Assembly (NCBI GenBank): GCA_964035545.1
Contig: OZ037765.1
Location: 30,554,004 to 30,618,003, forward strand
Direction: 5' to 3'
Source: Bugula neritina
Lineage: Eukaryota > Bryozoa > Gymnolaemata > Cheilostomatida > Bugulidae
DNA: 64,000 bases
A program made the translations under genes and the position numbers. Under the pieces are notes generated by a model. The model searched no databases. It had not been told where the DNA came from and saw nothing but the letters and a program-made list of their open reading frames with translations. Shown piece after piece: positions 21,241 to 36,200 of this stretch (position 1 is its first letter; each line of letters begins with the position of its first letter).

Positions 21241-24200
21241 CTAAGTGACTTTAATGAAATGCAGTAACCCATGAGTACCCCCACACAGCAGCCAACCATG
21301 GCTTCTTTTATTCGGGTTCAAAGAAACCTACAAAGAAAGAGATCTGAAGTAACACATCAATCACAGCATTACTTACATAGATACAACACCTAAATTAACT
21401 GCTCTGCAACACTGAGAGCAAATTATCTCAAGATGCAATCAAAGTACTAACATCTCCATCTATATAATGCTTTCTAGCCAATCCTCTTCCAGGATTAAAA
21501 CATATCAGCAAATCAAACAACATTCCACAAAGTACTGAAAAAGGACAAGGGAATAAAATTCCCTCTATTACATTATAATGGAAATATACATCTATTTTCA
21601 TTGCCAACTGTTGAAGGATACAATTACTCCATCGATATTATATAAAAAGTAAATACAATAAACTAGTGCTATATTCAAGAAATGGCACACAAGGTACGTA
21701 CAGTATTGATAGCAGCTTCTTGATTATTAGTCATGAGGAGTTTCATGCTCTCTGAGGTAATGCCTGCTTTAGCATCAGATTGTCGAATGTGCTGTAATAC
21801 ATAGTAATATATACTACACAGTATTATATACACTATATAGTATTATATATACTACAAAGTATTATATACTACATAGTATTATATATACTACACAGTATTA
21901 TATACTACACAGTATTATATACTACACAGTATTATATACTACATAGTATTATATACTACACAGTATTATATACTACATAGTATTATATACTACATAGTAT
22001 TATATACTACATAGTATTATATATACTACACAGTATTATATACACTACACAGTATTATATACACTTCATAGTATTATATATACTATACATGGTATTACAT
22101 ACACTACATAGTATTATATACATTTCATAGTATTATATACTACATAGTATTATATACTACATAGTATTATACACTACATAGTATTATATACTACATAGTA
22201 TTATATACATTACATAGTATTATATACTACACAGTATTATATACTACATAGTATTATACACTACATAGTATTATATACTACATAGTATTATATACATTAC
22301 ATAGTATCATATACACTATATAGTATTATATACACTTCATAGTATTATATATACTATACATGGTATTACATACACTACATAGTATTATATACATTTCATA
22401 GTATTATATACACTACATAGTATTATAGACTGAGAGACAACTTACAGTTTTACTCATATACTGAAAATCCCACAGCTTTCCAGAATCATCTAAAGTTGAT
22501 ATTTTAGAACTGAGAGCCAACTGCAAGCAAAACATTCAGGTTTGCAGCAAACTAAACTCTGTGGTATATAGCCATGAATATGTACAGTAAATATATCATG
22601 TAGAATATACAATACAAAATACGAAACACTGAATGCCAAAAGTTGAATTAAAATTCCTTACAAGCAGAAAGAACTTATCAGGCAAGGTGACAGCTGTTTG
22701 ATGAATGCTGACAGGATGTACAGAAGGTTAGAAGGTCAAATATATGAGAATGTTAGGATATGGATATTAATAATATATGATGTATATAGCAGTGTATACT
22801 ATTTAAACTTTAAAGTTTGTATTTTTTCCAAGTGGCGGAAGCAGATTTATTTCCTTCACCTTGAATTTTTAGACATACAAGTACATATTAGCCTACATTA
22901 AACAGAAATAATATGTATCTTATTCATTTTGATCTAATTTATGTTTTACTAAATTTTTCTGTCAAATCTAATCAATTATAAATAGATTAAAACAATTTTT
23001 ATCTATGATAATTAACCTGTGTACAAAATTGAATCCTCACACCAACCCACAATTCATAAATACTATATAACAGGCTGATAACCTTATTATTAATTAAGAT
23101 GCAATCATAAATAAATTTAATTTATGAATGTTGCTTCAATGAGCTAAGAGATAATAAGAGAGAAACGGAAACAGCTATGTAGAGAGTAGAGGTAGTAGTA
23201 ATATTAGTCTGCTTACGTGATTGGTCAGTTCTCTGTCTGCCTTCTTGATGAACTTTGGTAAGATAGGATTGTGCATTCCGACTGTCCCACTAGAGTCACA
23301 GACTACCAGCGTGTTGGAGCAGTCACACAGATCCACATCCTGTTGAAGAGAATACCAGAATAGAAAGTGGCAAATGGCAAATAGAAAGTGGCAAATGGCA
23401 AGTGACAAATGGCAAGTAGCAAATTTAAAATTAGAAATTATATCTACACAAAATTAAATGTATAGTATGTATAATATATACTACAATATATGCATAATAT
23501 ATGTGAATAATATACAATATATGCATGATATATTATATAACATATATAAAGTATAGTACGATATTTGTATAATATAACATAGTGCAATAAGTAATAAGTA
23601 TATGTATATGTATAAAATTATGAAATGTATGTAAAACATATGCATACTATTTAATATGTACGTGTATGTAAAAATATTTAGTGAAACAGGTGTATAATAA
23701 TAATTTCTTGCTTGTTGACGAGTTGAGGCAAGCAGTGAGATTTTAAGCTAATCAAGTATAAACTCTGACGGTTTCAGGCCACGAGCATCATTTACAAACA
23801 GAAATTATTCCAACACATAATTTCTGCACTCATTACATAACTAGAGCTGTAAGTATAAACCCAGCACAACTTACCAATGAGTAAACAAGACACAACTTAC
23901 CAATGAGTACACAATACACAACTTACCAATGAGTAAAGAAGACAACTTACCACTGAGTAAACAAGACACAACTTACCAATGAGTAAACAAGACAACTTAC
24001 CAATGAGTACACAAGACATAACTTACCAATGAGTAAACAAGACCCATTATGGGAGCCTTCTGATTGGCTTGGATTAGCTCATAACCAAGGGGCGACAGAG
24101 TGAGTGGGGGAGAACTGTAATGAACCAAGGAGTGCAGGCTACAGGTTTTCATCCAATAGTTGATTAGTCAACTTTACATATGAAAAATAGACGCTAACCT

Positions 24201-27200
24201 TAAAACTTAAAGCACCGGTGATCAATAAAACCCTTGTTTCAGCCGCTAATCAAAGTTCTTGAGCTATGACTGATTACACTTTTCTCAATAACTGAGAACT
24301 ATTATTTTAAAAACTTCTGACCCACCTAGAATCGAGTCTCAGACTTATAACTTACAAGTGAGCTAACCATTACACTGTAGGGGCTACTGGGGATTCACAA
24401 CACCACAATTATCCAGACTTTCAGAAGAACACTCGGAACTGTCACTGAACAGTTACCCTGAGTTATATAACTATACTGAAACCATAACCTGGTGGCTATG
24501 AACTACTTACCCAAAGCTAGAATCTGTGCAGGAGATAACCACGTGGTATAAGCTCGGCCACACAGCTTTAGTGTGCAGGTCTATAGAGCAGTCAACAGTT
24601 TTGGGGGTGAAGTATGGGGAACTCAAGTCTTTGATATCCCACACGTACCTAGTAACGAGGATCATAAGGCTAATAACAAGTATAAGTATTAGAAACCTTA
24701 ACGTTGGTTACAAACCAACATGAAATAGACCTAATAGTTATGGCTTTATGTTCAGATTTCTAGAATACAACTACGCAGCAGTATATGACTACACTGTTAT
24801 TACAATGTGTATATATTTAAAGGAGCTGCAAGAATTTTACTGTAAGCTAAATATTAATAGCATTGGCGTCTGCTGAGTAAATGCCTGCCAACGAAAGTAT
24901 AACAAAATACAGTTTCATATAATAAAGTAGAGCAGTACACACTATATAATACAGTATCATGTGACACTTACCAGCCATGGCAGAAGGTGGAGAATAGGTC
25001 CGGGAGGAAGGGACACCATCTAACAGCAGTGACAATAGAATCGGGAGTTTTAAATACTTTGATAGGTTGAAGGGTGTAGGAGCTGACCTCCCCTCCAATA
25101 TACCAAACAGCCACAGAACCTAAGCGGGTAAAAAAGAGCAGTTATTACAAATACTGGTTCAGTTTAAATCATGGAAACAGAAGCTTAAAGGAGTGAATTG
25201 CATTGCAAGAGAAGTAACTCCCGTTAACACTATTTTCCGTTTATCATGCACAGCTAATCCAGTTTCTCTGCTTACAAATCTGTAGAAAATTAAGTTACTT
25301 TGGTTTTGTTTATTACTGTTTGATGTGGATTACATGAGTTAAAATATTGACGACTATGATGCTTTACAGTATTTGAAGCATTATTATAGAGGAGATAGGA
25401 CAATCCCAAATATTGTACCTGTAGCCTAACAACAAGTAAGTTGTTTTTTATTTAATAAATTTGTAGAATTTTCCTGAGTGGTACAAAGAGAATAATTTTA
25501 AACAATAAATTTCCGCACACTAGCTACTAACATAGTGGACATGGATATATGCTTGACAGAAACAAGTGGTGAGTTTTTAATTGTCGAAAAGTCATAGGTA
25601 GTAAAGGTCATATGTAGTAAAGGTCATAGGTAGTAAAGGTCATATGTAGTAAAGGTCATAGGTAGTAAAGGTTATAGGTGGTAAAGGTCATAGGTAGTAA
25701 AGGTCATAGGTAGTAAAGGTCATATGTAGTAAAGGTCATAGGTAGTAAAGGTCATAGGTAGTAAAGGTCATATGTAGTAAAGGTCATAGGTAGTAAAGGT
25801 CATAGGTAGTAAAGGTCATATGTAGTAAAGGTCATATGTAGTAAAGGTCATATGTAGTAAAGGTCATAGGTAGTAATGGTCATACAGGCTGGCAAGATTT
25901 ACAATTGATTCGCTAAATAAAGACATAAACACGGGCTTTCCATGTACCGATCTCAGATCGATCTTACTGAAATCGATCTGAGAAATGTGCTCAGATCGAT
26001 CGTTTTTCCATGAGAGTGTCAGATCGATCTCGCGAAGTTGCCTCCTCTTAAGTGAAGGATATTTTAAAAGTATATTTTGTTTACCTATTTGAGTGATTAA
26101 AGCTACTACTGTTGAAAACAAGATGGTCCTAGTCTAAAATTTAATCCCAGCTATAAACTATACGCAGCAAAGCTTTCAGTGTATGGTAATTTGGCCAATT
26201 TAAAATAATTAATTTTAATTTTTTAGCTTGACGGCTTATATAAAATTAATGGCTGTCTTGCAGATTATTAATAAACTTACAGGACTGTTAGGCTTAAAAT
26301 TACAAAGAAAATAGCTAATGAAACCAAGTTTTAATAGTCATTTAAATTCAATTTAAATTCTCCCATTTTTTTACCTTCTACTGCATATAATTGAGTTTTC
26401 TTAATGATTGTATTGAAAGTCAAAGTTTTGGCATCTGAAAAGGTGGCTATCATAATTATTAAATACTTTGCTTAGCAATTATCAATAAGTTATCATATTT
26501 ATTAGCAGACAACACTGTAGCGAGCAGTCTTTTTCTACTTCTCAGATCGATCTAGCGTCTTTCCATGGTCTTATTGACATGAGATGGATCTGAGTTCGAG
26601 CTCCACAGACCGACCAGCTCAGATCGATGGAGATCGATCTTTAGCGTCTTTCCATGGATCGATCTCGCTGAGATCGGTACATGGAAAGGCGGTGAAATAA
26701 AATTATAAATGAATCACACCCACACAACAGCTACCTATACACAATAGGAACCACTGTGCTATATAATTACGTAAACTTTACCGGGGACCAATCAGAATGC
26801 TAACAGAACCGAGTAGTGAGTGAACAGGTCTTACCATCAGCAAAGCCAGCCACAACCATCTTAGTATCTTGTCTCTGCCAGTCCACTGATGTGCACTCAT
26901 CCGTGTTACCTGAAACAATACCAACACACCTGGTGAGTGATTCAGTACACTCCTATATAACCAGGTACTAGTACTGATACTATTATTTGTACAAGTACTA
27001 GTATTATTAATATCATCAGTACTAATACTATTAATATCATTGGTACCAGTACTAATACCAGTACCAGTACTAGTACTAGTACTAGTAATAGTACTAGTAC
27101 TGATACTAATACTAGTACCGGTGATACTAATAGTACTAGTACTAATGATATTGCCAATACTTAATCTAGATACCAAACTAATAAAATTTCAGCTTTTTGC

Positions 27201-30200
27201 TGCTTCACACTACTCTTGTATAGCTACTAGCATGTGGTGGGACTGAAGAGGTAAACAACAAAGTATAATGTTTATTTTAATGGCAACAATTATGCTTGAC
27301 TGCTTAATTAACTAGTTAGTTTTGACTGAACGGGCCAAGAAAACAGTCTCAGTAAGAGTATCATAGCACTAGACGTTAAAATAATACTGCTGACTACTCA
27401 ATACTTAGAAATACTATGCAATGTACTAAAAGGTACAGTATATATTAGTTCTTCATAGGAGTTGTCTGCCTTTACATAATAAACATATGGAGCAGAGCTT
27501 TAGATTATCTACTAAAAAAAAATCCAACAGTGTTGTCTCACCATTGACAGAAAGGTTGAGAGATTCAACTAGGCTGTAATCAGCAACTCCAGCTGAAAGC
27601 TTATTTGGGGCCATGAAAGGTACACTGCAACAAATACAGAAACAGTGAAGAAAACGAAAATAGTAGGGGAAAACAGACACATTACATTCTTATAATAACA
27701 ATGTATCATAGTTTAGTCAAAGTGGATTGTTTAATAGTGTTTATGGTTGCTATTCCACTAGAATTAATACTTTATATATAGCTTGACTTCGAAACCAATT
27801 TCTTGAAGTGAAACAGATGTTTAGAAAACTTCATGACAAGTAAAGATGATTCTGAAATAAATCATACCAATCAAGTAAAAGAATACGAAGAATACCTGGC
27901 GATATGTACAGAACCATCTGAGCAAGCCAACGCAAGCAGCCCAAGTCGGTCCATGTGACCCTGCAGTGAGAGATGACAGACCAATTATAACCGCTGACAC
28001 ATGCATTACTTACACTATTTATACTTATTTCCTAAGCAGTTGATAAGAAGCAGCCGTGGTCTAGAGGTTAGAGCGTTTGCCTATTAAACACGAAGTCATG
28101 GATTCGAAACCCGACATAGGTCATTGGTGATGTTAGGAAGAGCATCCAGTCATAATTGCGCCTGTGCCCCATATGAATAAGTCCTTAGCTCAATTTAACA
28201 AAAACCCTTTCCACCAGGGTTTCTCACAGGGATGATGATTAGAAATTTGCGTGAGGTTTTTTATAGGTAACTCAGTTTTAGTGTCAGAATAGGTATAAAA
28301 GGTGAGCAATTTCACACAGTATACAGAATATTCTCATCATATGAAAATATACCTGGAGAGAAGGTATAAATCCGCCATCGTAAGCCCATCTCATCTGATT
28401 AATGCGGCCATAACTGTGTACCAAGTTCATAGAAAGGTCCACTTTAATTTGTTTTTTACTTCTAAGATATATAAACATATAGCTGATACCTTGGCAGCAA
28501 TGATAGTGAGTTATCACAGTGCAGGCTTCAAACTTAGTAATACTATATCACACTCCTGTTTAAACAGTAAACCCACTAGTGAAATTAATACAACAGTACT
28601 CAATGCATTAGATAAGGTCTGTTGCGTTAAAATTCAAAATGTTTATTTTACTTAACATTATTCCCTCATTTCTTTTGCTAGTTATAAAACTTATAAAAGT
28701 TTCAATTTGGAAATTTTCTAACAAATCATGTTTAAAGGCCTGGCCTCACGCTCGTGGCAATCACACGAAACTAATGTGACGATTTTCGTGAGTTATCCTC
28801 TCGTTATGACCAGCCACACACTAGTCGGACGAAATACATAATAAATAGTCCGTTAATGAGTCTTGCACGAGATACAAACAGTAGAACATAGCCAAACAGA
28901 GAAACGTGGTAGAAATGAAATAATTACTGTTGCTAAAATTCTATTGACCAATCAAATGGTGCTTATCATTGATTGTAATTTTTCGTCCATCGTCTTCGTT
29001 GTGTACACCTAACGAAAACGACTTCATTTGAATTCCTTCAAATTTTCTCGTACGACTGTGTTTTCGTGTCAAATAGACGATTTCGTGTGATTCTCACGAG
29101 TGTGTAGCCAGGCCTTTAGTTTTTTATCCCACCTCAGAAACATATTTCAAAAATATAATAAACAAAAGTCTTTTAGTGACATGAACAAAAAAGTGCAACA
29201 TTTGAAAGTAGAAAATATTAGCTTACTCATTAAGATTCTGTACTTTCCAAATAGAAAGTGAGGAAGGGGGACAACTACTGGGTTGTGTTGAGTTAGCCTC
29301 AGCTCCTTCACTGTTCAGTACGACAGCAAAGAATTCGCCATCACAGAGATCTTTAGACGAAGAGGGAAGGGGGCACCAACTGATCATCTTTACAGGTTTT
29401 CCAATATATGAGAGAAATCCATCTACAGTAGCAAAAGATATACTACATACATGTAAGTATACACTGCATAAGTATACACTACATCAGTATACACTACATC
29501 AGTATACACTATACAGTATACACTACATCAGTATACACTATACAGTATACACTGTATCAGTATACACTGTATCAGTATAAGTATACATACTTTTAGAAAA
29601 TAAGCACACTGTTGCAAGTTTAATTTTTTCAGATTTCCAATATACACAGTTTTCAATCATACATTCATTCAAGTAAATGATATTTGGTAGATGACTTACT
29701 AATTGACTAGGATAAATATGAATCGCCTCAAAGCAATATAAATCACTAACTACTGCCCAAATTATTCACTCCAAACTCAGCAGTAAAAATGTGCTATACT
29801 GTGTACAAGACAGATGAAAAATGTGCTATACTGTGTACAAGACAGATGAAAAATGTGCTATACTGTGTACAAGACAGATAACAAATGTGCTATACTGTGT
29901 ACAAGACAGATAACAAATGTGCTATACTGTGTACAAGACAGATAACAAATATGCTACACTGTGTACAAGACAGATAACAAATGTGCTACACTGTGTACAA
30001 GACAGACAACAAATGTGCTACACTGTGTACAAGACAGATAACAAATGTGCTACACTGTGTACAAGACAGATAACAAATGTGCTACACTGTGTACAAGACA
30101 GATAACAAATGTGCTACACTGTGTACAAGACAGATAACAAATGTGCTACACTGTGTACAAGACAGATAACAAATGTGCTACACTGTGTAGAAGACAGATA

Positions 30201-33200
30201 ACAAATGTGCTACACTGTGTACAAGACAGATAACAAACCCGAGTGAGAAGTTACTTCACAAAACTTCAAGCTTTGGACTTCTGCTGAAGAATTTAGAGTA
30301 AAACTTGGACTAGTGCTGGTTGTTTCCTGGGCTTCAACTCTACAACAATTGAACTCCATAGTCACACTGTCACCAGGTAGTACCATACACTGATACAAAC
30401 ATCACAAGATATTATATACATAGGCTGGAGGACACCTTTATAATAATATTATATTCATTAATTGTTATTTAGTTTATCAATTGTTATTTATTTTATTAAT
30501 TTTTATATATTATATTAATTGTTATCTATTTTATTAATTTTTATATATTACATTAGTTATTATTAATTATATTAATTGTTATTCCTTTTATTAATTCTTA
30601 TATATTATATTAATTGAAATTTATTTTATTAATTGCCATTCAATCTATTTTAGTTAAGAATATAGCTTAACAGAAGGAAATTTTCCAAAATCAAGCTACT
30701 ATTCAAATATTTTATTCACGTTTGAGGAATCTCGGTTACATTATATTTGACAATACAAGTTACTAACTTCTTGTAAGACAAACACTCTTTAGTAGGTAGA
30801 AGTTTGGGCAGAATAAGCTTCTCAGATATATGCCGGGATTTACAGACGTTATATCTGGGAAAGGTATAAGGGAAGTCATAACTGAGATATGGATTGCCTT
30901 TGCACTCTCTGCCACTGTGTTTTCTTCTACCACTTGTATCTAAAGAACACCAAGTTAGCAGAATGTTAGCTCTGCTAACCTAATATAAATGAGAGTATGT
31001 AGACCAGTATATCAGAGGGATTTGCACTTCATGGCAACTATTGGGATTAAGTTAGTTTCACTTTCAGTACAATAATTCATCACAAATAAAAATGTGCCCA
31101 TGTGATTTTCCATAATTTTAGCTATTAACAAAAAAATTATTCATTGTAAATAGTGCTGGCGTACATAATGTAAGGAAACAAACAAAATTTTAAAATTATG
31201 TTGGCTTTTGCCATATATCATAGTTTTTTTTTAAAAACATCGTACTTCAACGTATACTATCTCACGCCAAAACATTAAACATATTAATTTAGTTTCAAAG
31301 AGTTGAAAGCAAGCCTGAGTACCTTCTTCTTCGTCCGTCTCACTCACGGAACCGCTCTCGTCCTCAGTAGGATCTCCGCTACTTATGTCGTCATCTGACT
31401 CCACCTGACCGTCAGATCTGTATTCTTCGTCTTCATTTCTCCGCCGCCTTTTTTTCTGAGCAACAGAAAGAGTTTATGCAACTAAATGTGAGTGGTTGGT
31501 AACATTACTACTGCCAGGTAACTTTGAAGGTCAGTACTTCACACTTGATACAACTAATTAGTTTCAAAAGCAACAGATGAACAGTTTGAATAGCTGAAAC
31601 TGTAAAAGAGAGGGGGAAGATCAGACTAAAACAAAAGTAATATTCTACGAAATGCCAACAGTTTGAGAGAGTTAGAAATCAAAATGTATGCATGTCAAAG
31701 TACACAAAATTAATATTGTTAGCTATACGTTATATGATAAAAAATACTATGGGATAATAAGGGGCTTACACATTTGAAGCATCAAGCCATGAGGTAGGGT
31801 TTATGAGGGTTCACTGCCAAGCAGATTGGTGCAGCTAGGGTTCAAACCCCACCAATTTTATATTATTTTATTTACCACAAAAATATCCAAATCACAAGCT
31901 AAAAATATTAAAAACAGAGAGTTTACGAAATGCAATCATCTGTCAATTTGCCAAAATATTTCAGTTCAAATTTGGTAATTTTATAAAATAATAATGCACA
32001 ATATTCCGGTGTAATATTCATACCCCTTTGTGAGACTTGACGTGACTCAGAGCTTCATTCTCACAGCTAAACTTCTCTGGACACCGTTTACAGTTCCACG
32101 TGTGGCTGTTCAGCCCATTGTGTGTACAAGTCCAGTAGTGCTGAGTAATCTCTGTGATATCTTTTAGGTGAACGTCGCAGCCCTAGAAATTAATAGGGAA
32201 GATATATGCTTTGTAAACAACTAGGACTTGTATATTATATTACTATGGTGAGTCAACTGGTATATTATATTACTATGACGAGTCAACTGGTATATTATAT
32301 TACTATGGTGAGTTGATTTGTATATTATATTACTATGATGAGTCAATTTAAACAAGATAAAAGACATTTCGAAAAAAGACTTTGACACAACTGAAATGTA
32401 TGCAACTAAACTCAACAGAAGGGGTAGCTGTTCCTCAACTAATTAGAGCTAGTTGAGCACAAGAAAAAGAAGTTGTTTAGATGTTCTAGACTCTAGTATA
32501 ACTACAACTATGACTCCAAGTCTATCATATCACCTCATGTTTACAATGGAGCACTTCTCCCTTTTCTGAAGCACGTTTCCATTGCTCAACAACCTCTTCA
32601 GGTGGTACGGTCATCTGAGGGGTCGAGTACAAGTCTTTCCAATTGACCTCTTCTTTCTCATCAGTCAAATCCTTAATCACTCTCCTGGCTCTACAGATTA
32701 AATAAGTTTCCGTTTAACCAGTGCCTGTACAACTATTCTCAAATAGTTTAAAATTTCAAAAATATTAAGCTATAATAAACATGTTTGGTGCAAAAAAGTA
32801 CTGTGGATAATAATAGATGCTGCGAGGTACATGCACCAGAGTGACCTTGTTATCCTACTTCCTGTCACTCCAGTTACTATGGTTACTGAGGGTTATATAT
32901 ATTATATAGAGGACTGCCTAATCAAAACCAGAATCCATAATTTTTCAGTAACAGAGTGTCTGCTACTGAATTTATCTTGATACTCACTTAAAAATAATAA
33001 GTCGGAAATTAAAGGTTCAATTCTTAGTAACATATAATAAAGATAATATAATAAAATAATATACAAACATAAGAAACATAAAATTTCTCAATTTCTTTTC
33101 ATATTTGAAGAACATATCAGAAATTGGAAGAATTTGTGAAAACTATATTTACAAGCCGCACACAAAGTGATTCCTGGCTGCCAGAGAGGGAGAAAAGCAG

Positions 33201-36200
33201 CTACTTACTTGGCTGCTGCTTTTCGTTTTTTAGACATCGAGGAGGAAGATTTCTGTTCCTTTGGTTTCTCTTTTTCCTCTGTCTGCTGAGCCTCCAACAT
33301 CTCCTGCCTCTTCCTGCACGAGACGTCATGGAGATGCTTCCAGAATGCTGACACATTTTTTAGGCAGAGTTCACACCGCACCTTCGCGTCCTACAGCACA
33401 TTTCATAACTATATAAATGGTTCATAACTATTAATGACTATATGAATGATTTAGCATCTCTCAGTACTGCAAGAGCCTAACATTGGCTTTATTTAAAGCT
33501 ACGAGAAGCATCATATATATTAATAGTATAGTAAAAGGTACAATGTGCTATATATACACATATTGTAAATCTTATGATAAAAAAGAAGTCAATAATCTAA
33601 AATGGCCATTTGGACCAAAAGTTTTTTTATTAAAAACATAATGCATTGCTGATTAAGATATACACAAAAGCCATCTGAAATTGATAGTAAATTTAACTAA
33701 CAATTTAATATGTCTCTTTCACTACAAATGACCAATTAAATAATTTTTCAAGATTCTAAAGTTTTTATCATAGTCTACATTGTATAGAACTGATGTACCA
33801 TACATAACTAAGCTTCATGACAATTTTAATATATTCTGTTATACATTATACATATATACCTTATTCTAAGTTATTAGCTAATTGTACAACTACATTACAT
33901 TACAAATAATGCTGAGTTAATATAGTTGCAACTTAGAAGTTAAAAGTTATTTAAAGAAGACAACTTCCAATGATCTATGTGTTTAGCAGACTATAAAATT
34001 AGACGAGTTTTATATCAAAACATCATTTAGCAAAGTGTAGAACAGCTTTGTACTCACTCTGTCAGATTTACAAAGCTGAACATGTTGTTTATAATAAGCA
34101 GGAGTTCTGATGGCCTTATTACAGTTTGAGCAGGTCAGTTTACCACCCAGTAAAGTGGAGACTTTCTTGAGAGACTTTAGGTCATCAGTTCCTTCGGGGG
34201 TTGACTTTGAGTACTGAAAGATATGGGCAGACGTGTTGGTTATGATATACACTTTGCGGTAAGAAAAGATTTATCATTTGAAATTATATAATTTATAATT
34301 AATTTGGAATTTCAGCCAGGTGTGAAATAATGAGGAGCATAACATGCTACCAGTAGGATTTTCAACACCAACCTCTAGAAAAAGAAGGGTGAATAAAGAG
34401 CGTTTTAAAAGCACCACACTAAAGTATAGCATGAATTATACAACTATGAGTAAAAATGCTACCACAGCAGGTTAGTTTAGCAGAGGTAGCTTGTGGAATG
34501 CAAGCTCAGCAAAAATCACTTTTCTAATCATAGTTTGTAGAGTGTAGAGTGAGTTATTCTTTTTTAAAGTTACTAAATTGGACTAATAGTAGATAAATGC
34601 TCACTTTACACTGCTAACTGGCATCTAAATTTCTTTACCTTATAAATAATATCAAGTTTCTAAATAAAGTTGTACAGAAGGAAAATTGGAATTGTCTTCA
34701 ATCGCAAATGGTAAATTTTGTCAAAATCTAAACAGGATAAAATGTAACTGAAAAATGATACATTACTAGCAGTATGTGGGCGCTGGCATAGTGGAACTTC
34801 ATCTTTGCAAAGTTTTCTTCAGTAAAGTCACAATGCTGGCACTGTAATATCTACAAAGATAAACTTAGACTATAATACTTAAAAAACCTATAGACGAGTG
34901 ACAATAAGTTATGATTCGAAACAGACAAATCAGTCGGCAGCAAGCAGCATTTTTCAGATACTTTCTACAACAAACCTTGTTTTCTTCTTTCCCATCTTTT
35001 TCGTCTTTGGATGTTATATATTTCTTCTTTCCGGCTTTTCTTTTACCTTTTGATACCTGATACAAACAGACTCAAGTTACAGCAAAAAAGAGCAAGCAAT
35101 CACAGCATTTTTTCTATATGATTTATGAAACAGTAATAATCTAATTTGTTGTTAAAAGTAGTTCATAGCTTATAGAAACAATCACAAAGTTCTGTAAAAA
35201 ATTGAGTAGTGATATGAATGCAGTAGTATTACTAACATTATTAGACTTGTCTGGTTCTTCTTCTTCAGATTCTGACTTCACTCGAAGTGATTTTCTTCCT
35301 CGTTTCTTTGATGGTTTGTCTTCTAATTTCTACGAATATTATAAATTCAGGAAAATATTTCATATATCATTAAAAACAAATTAGATAGGATGTGGAAAAT
35401 ATTATGCATGAGAGACAAGATTTTTAGGAATTGCTCAGATTTAGAGAGAACAAAAGCAGTAAGCTAATGCCATCTAGCATTTTTCATATACTTAGATAGT
35501 TCATGAAAGTTTACTGAAGATAAAAAGTAAAAAAGATAACAAAAACAAAACTCATGATGCAGAGTGAGAATAGCTGTCCCATTAATCCATTATGCAAAGT
35601 TGTGTATTAACTCAACACCAATAAAACATGACTTGGCCATATTTGGTCTTTTACATTGTACAAAATATTTATAAAATAAGCAAAACAAATGTTGGTCAGA
35701 CTTAATAAATTCAGAGCTCCATAATGAAATAGCAAAAACGCTAGAAGATTGAGTGACATTACTAGAACACCTAAGGCTAAATTTTCTAGAATGATCTTGA
35801 GTCACTATAGAATGTGATAAACTAATAGCCTTATGAAAAATAAATAAACTGAATCTATTTCTCAAAACAACTTGATAAAAAGTTAACAACAATCAAAAAC
35901 AGAGAATGAAAGAAACACAGAGAATACATTGGAAGGTGGCTGAGAGAAAATGAATTGATATTTATATTAGCAGTAGAACACTTCCATGGTGGACAGATAA
36001 AAAGGGGCATATTAGTAACAATGTCTTCTACTAGAGCAAAAAATAATTAAAGAAAATATACTAGAACACTGTTAAATTATTTCTAAATGTGATTATACCC
36101 AAACAAAGTGGATATTATATACTTTATGTTGTAAAATCTGAAAATCAATAAAAAAAATCACCTAAATGAATACAAACATAGTAAAACTATACTTACATGC

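Noticed and set aside
23868-24030. CRISPR-like direct repeats
   Set aside because: Units are contiguous without spacers, the host is a eukaryote, and each unit is a copy of an exon end. The arrays at 21798, 25590 and 29788 are likewise plain tandem repeats.
26778-27246. Ser/Thr- and Val/Leu-repeat open frames on both strands
   Set aside because: They come from the GTACTA-type repeat. Only 26909-26835 within this stretch is a real exon, and it uses a different frame.
28302-28655. 117-codon plus-strand open frame
   Set aside because: It overlaps the real minus-strand exon 28461-28353, which joins its neighbours in phase and matches the WD region. The plus frame is its shadow.
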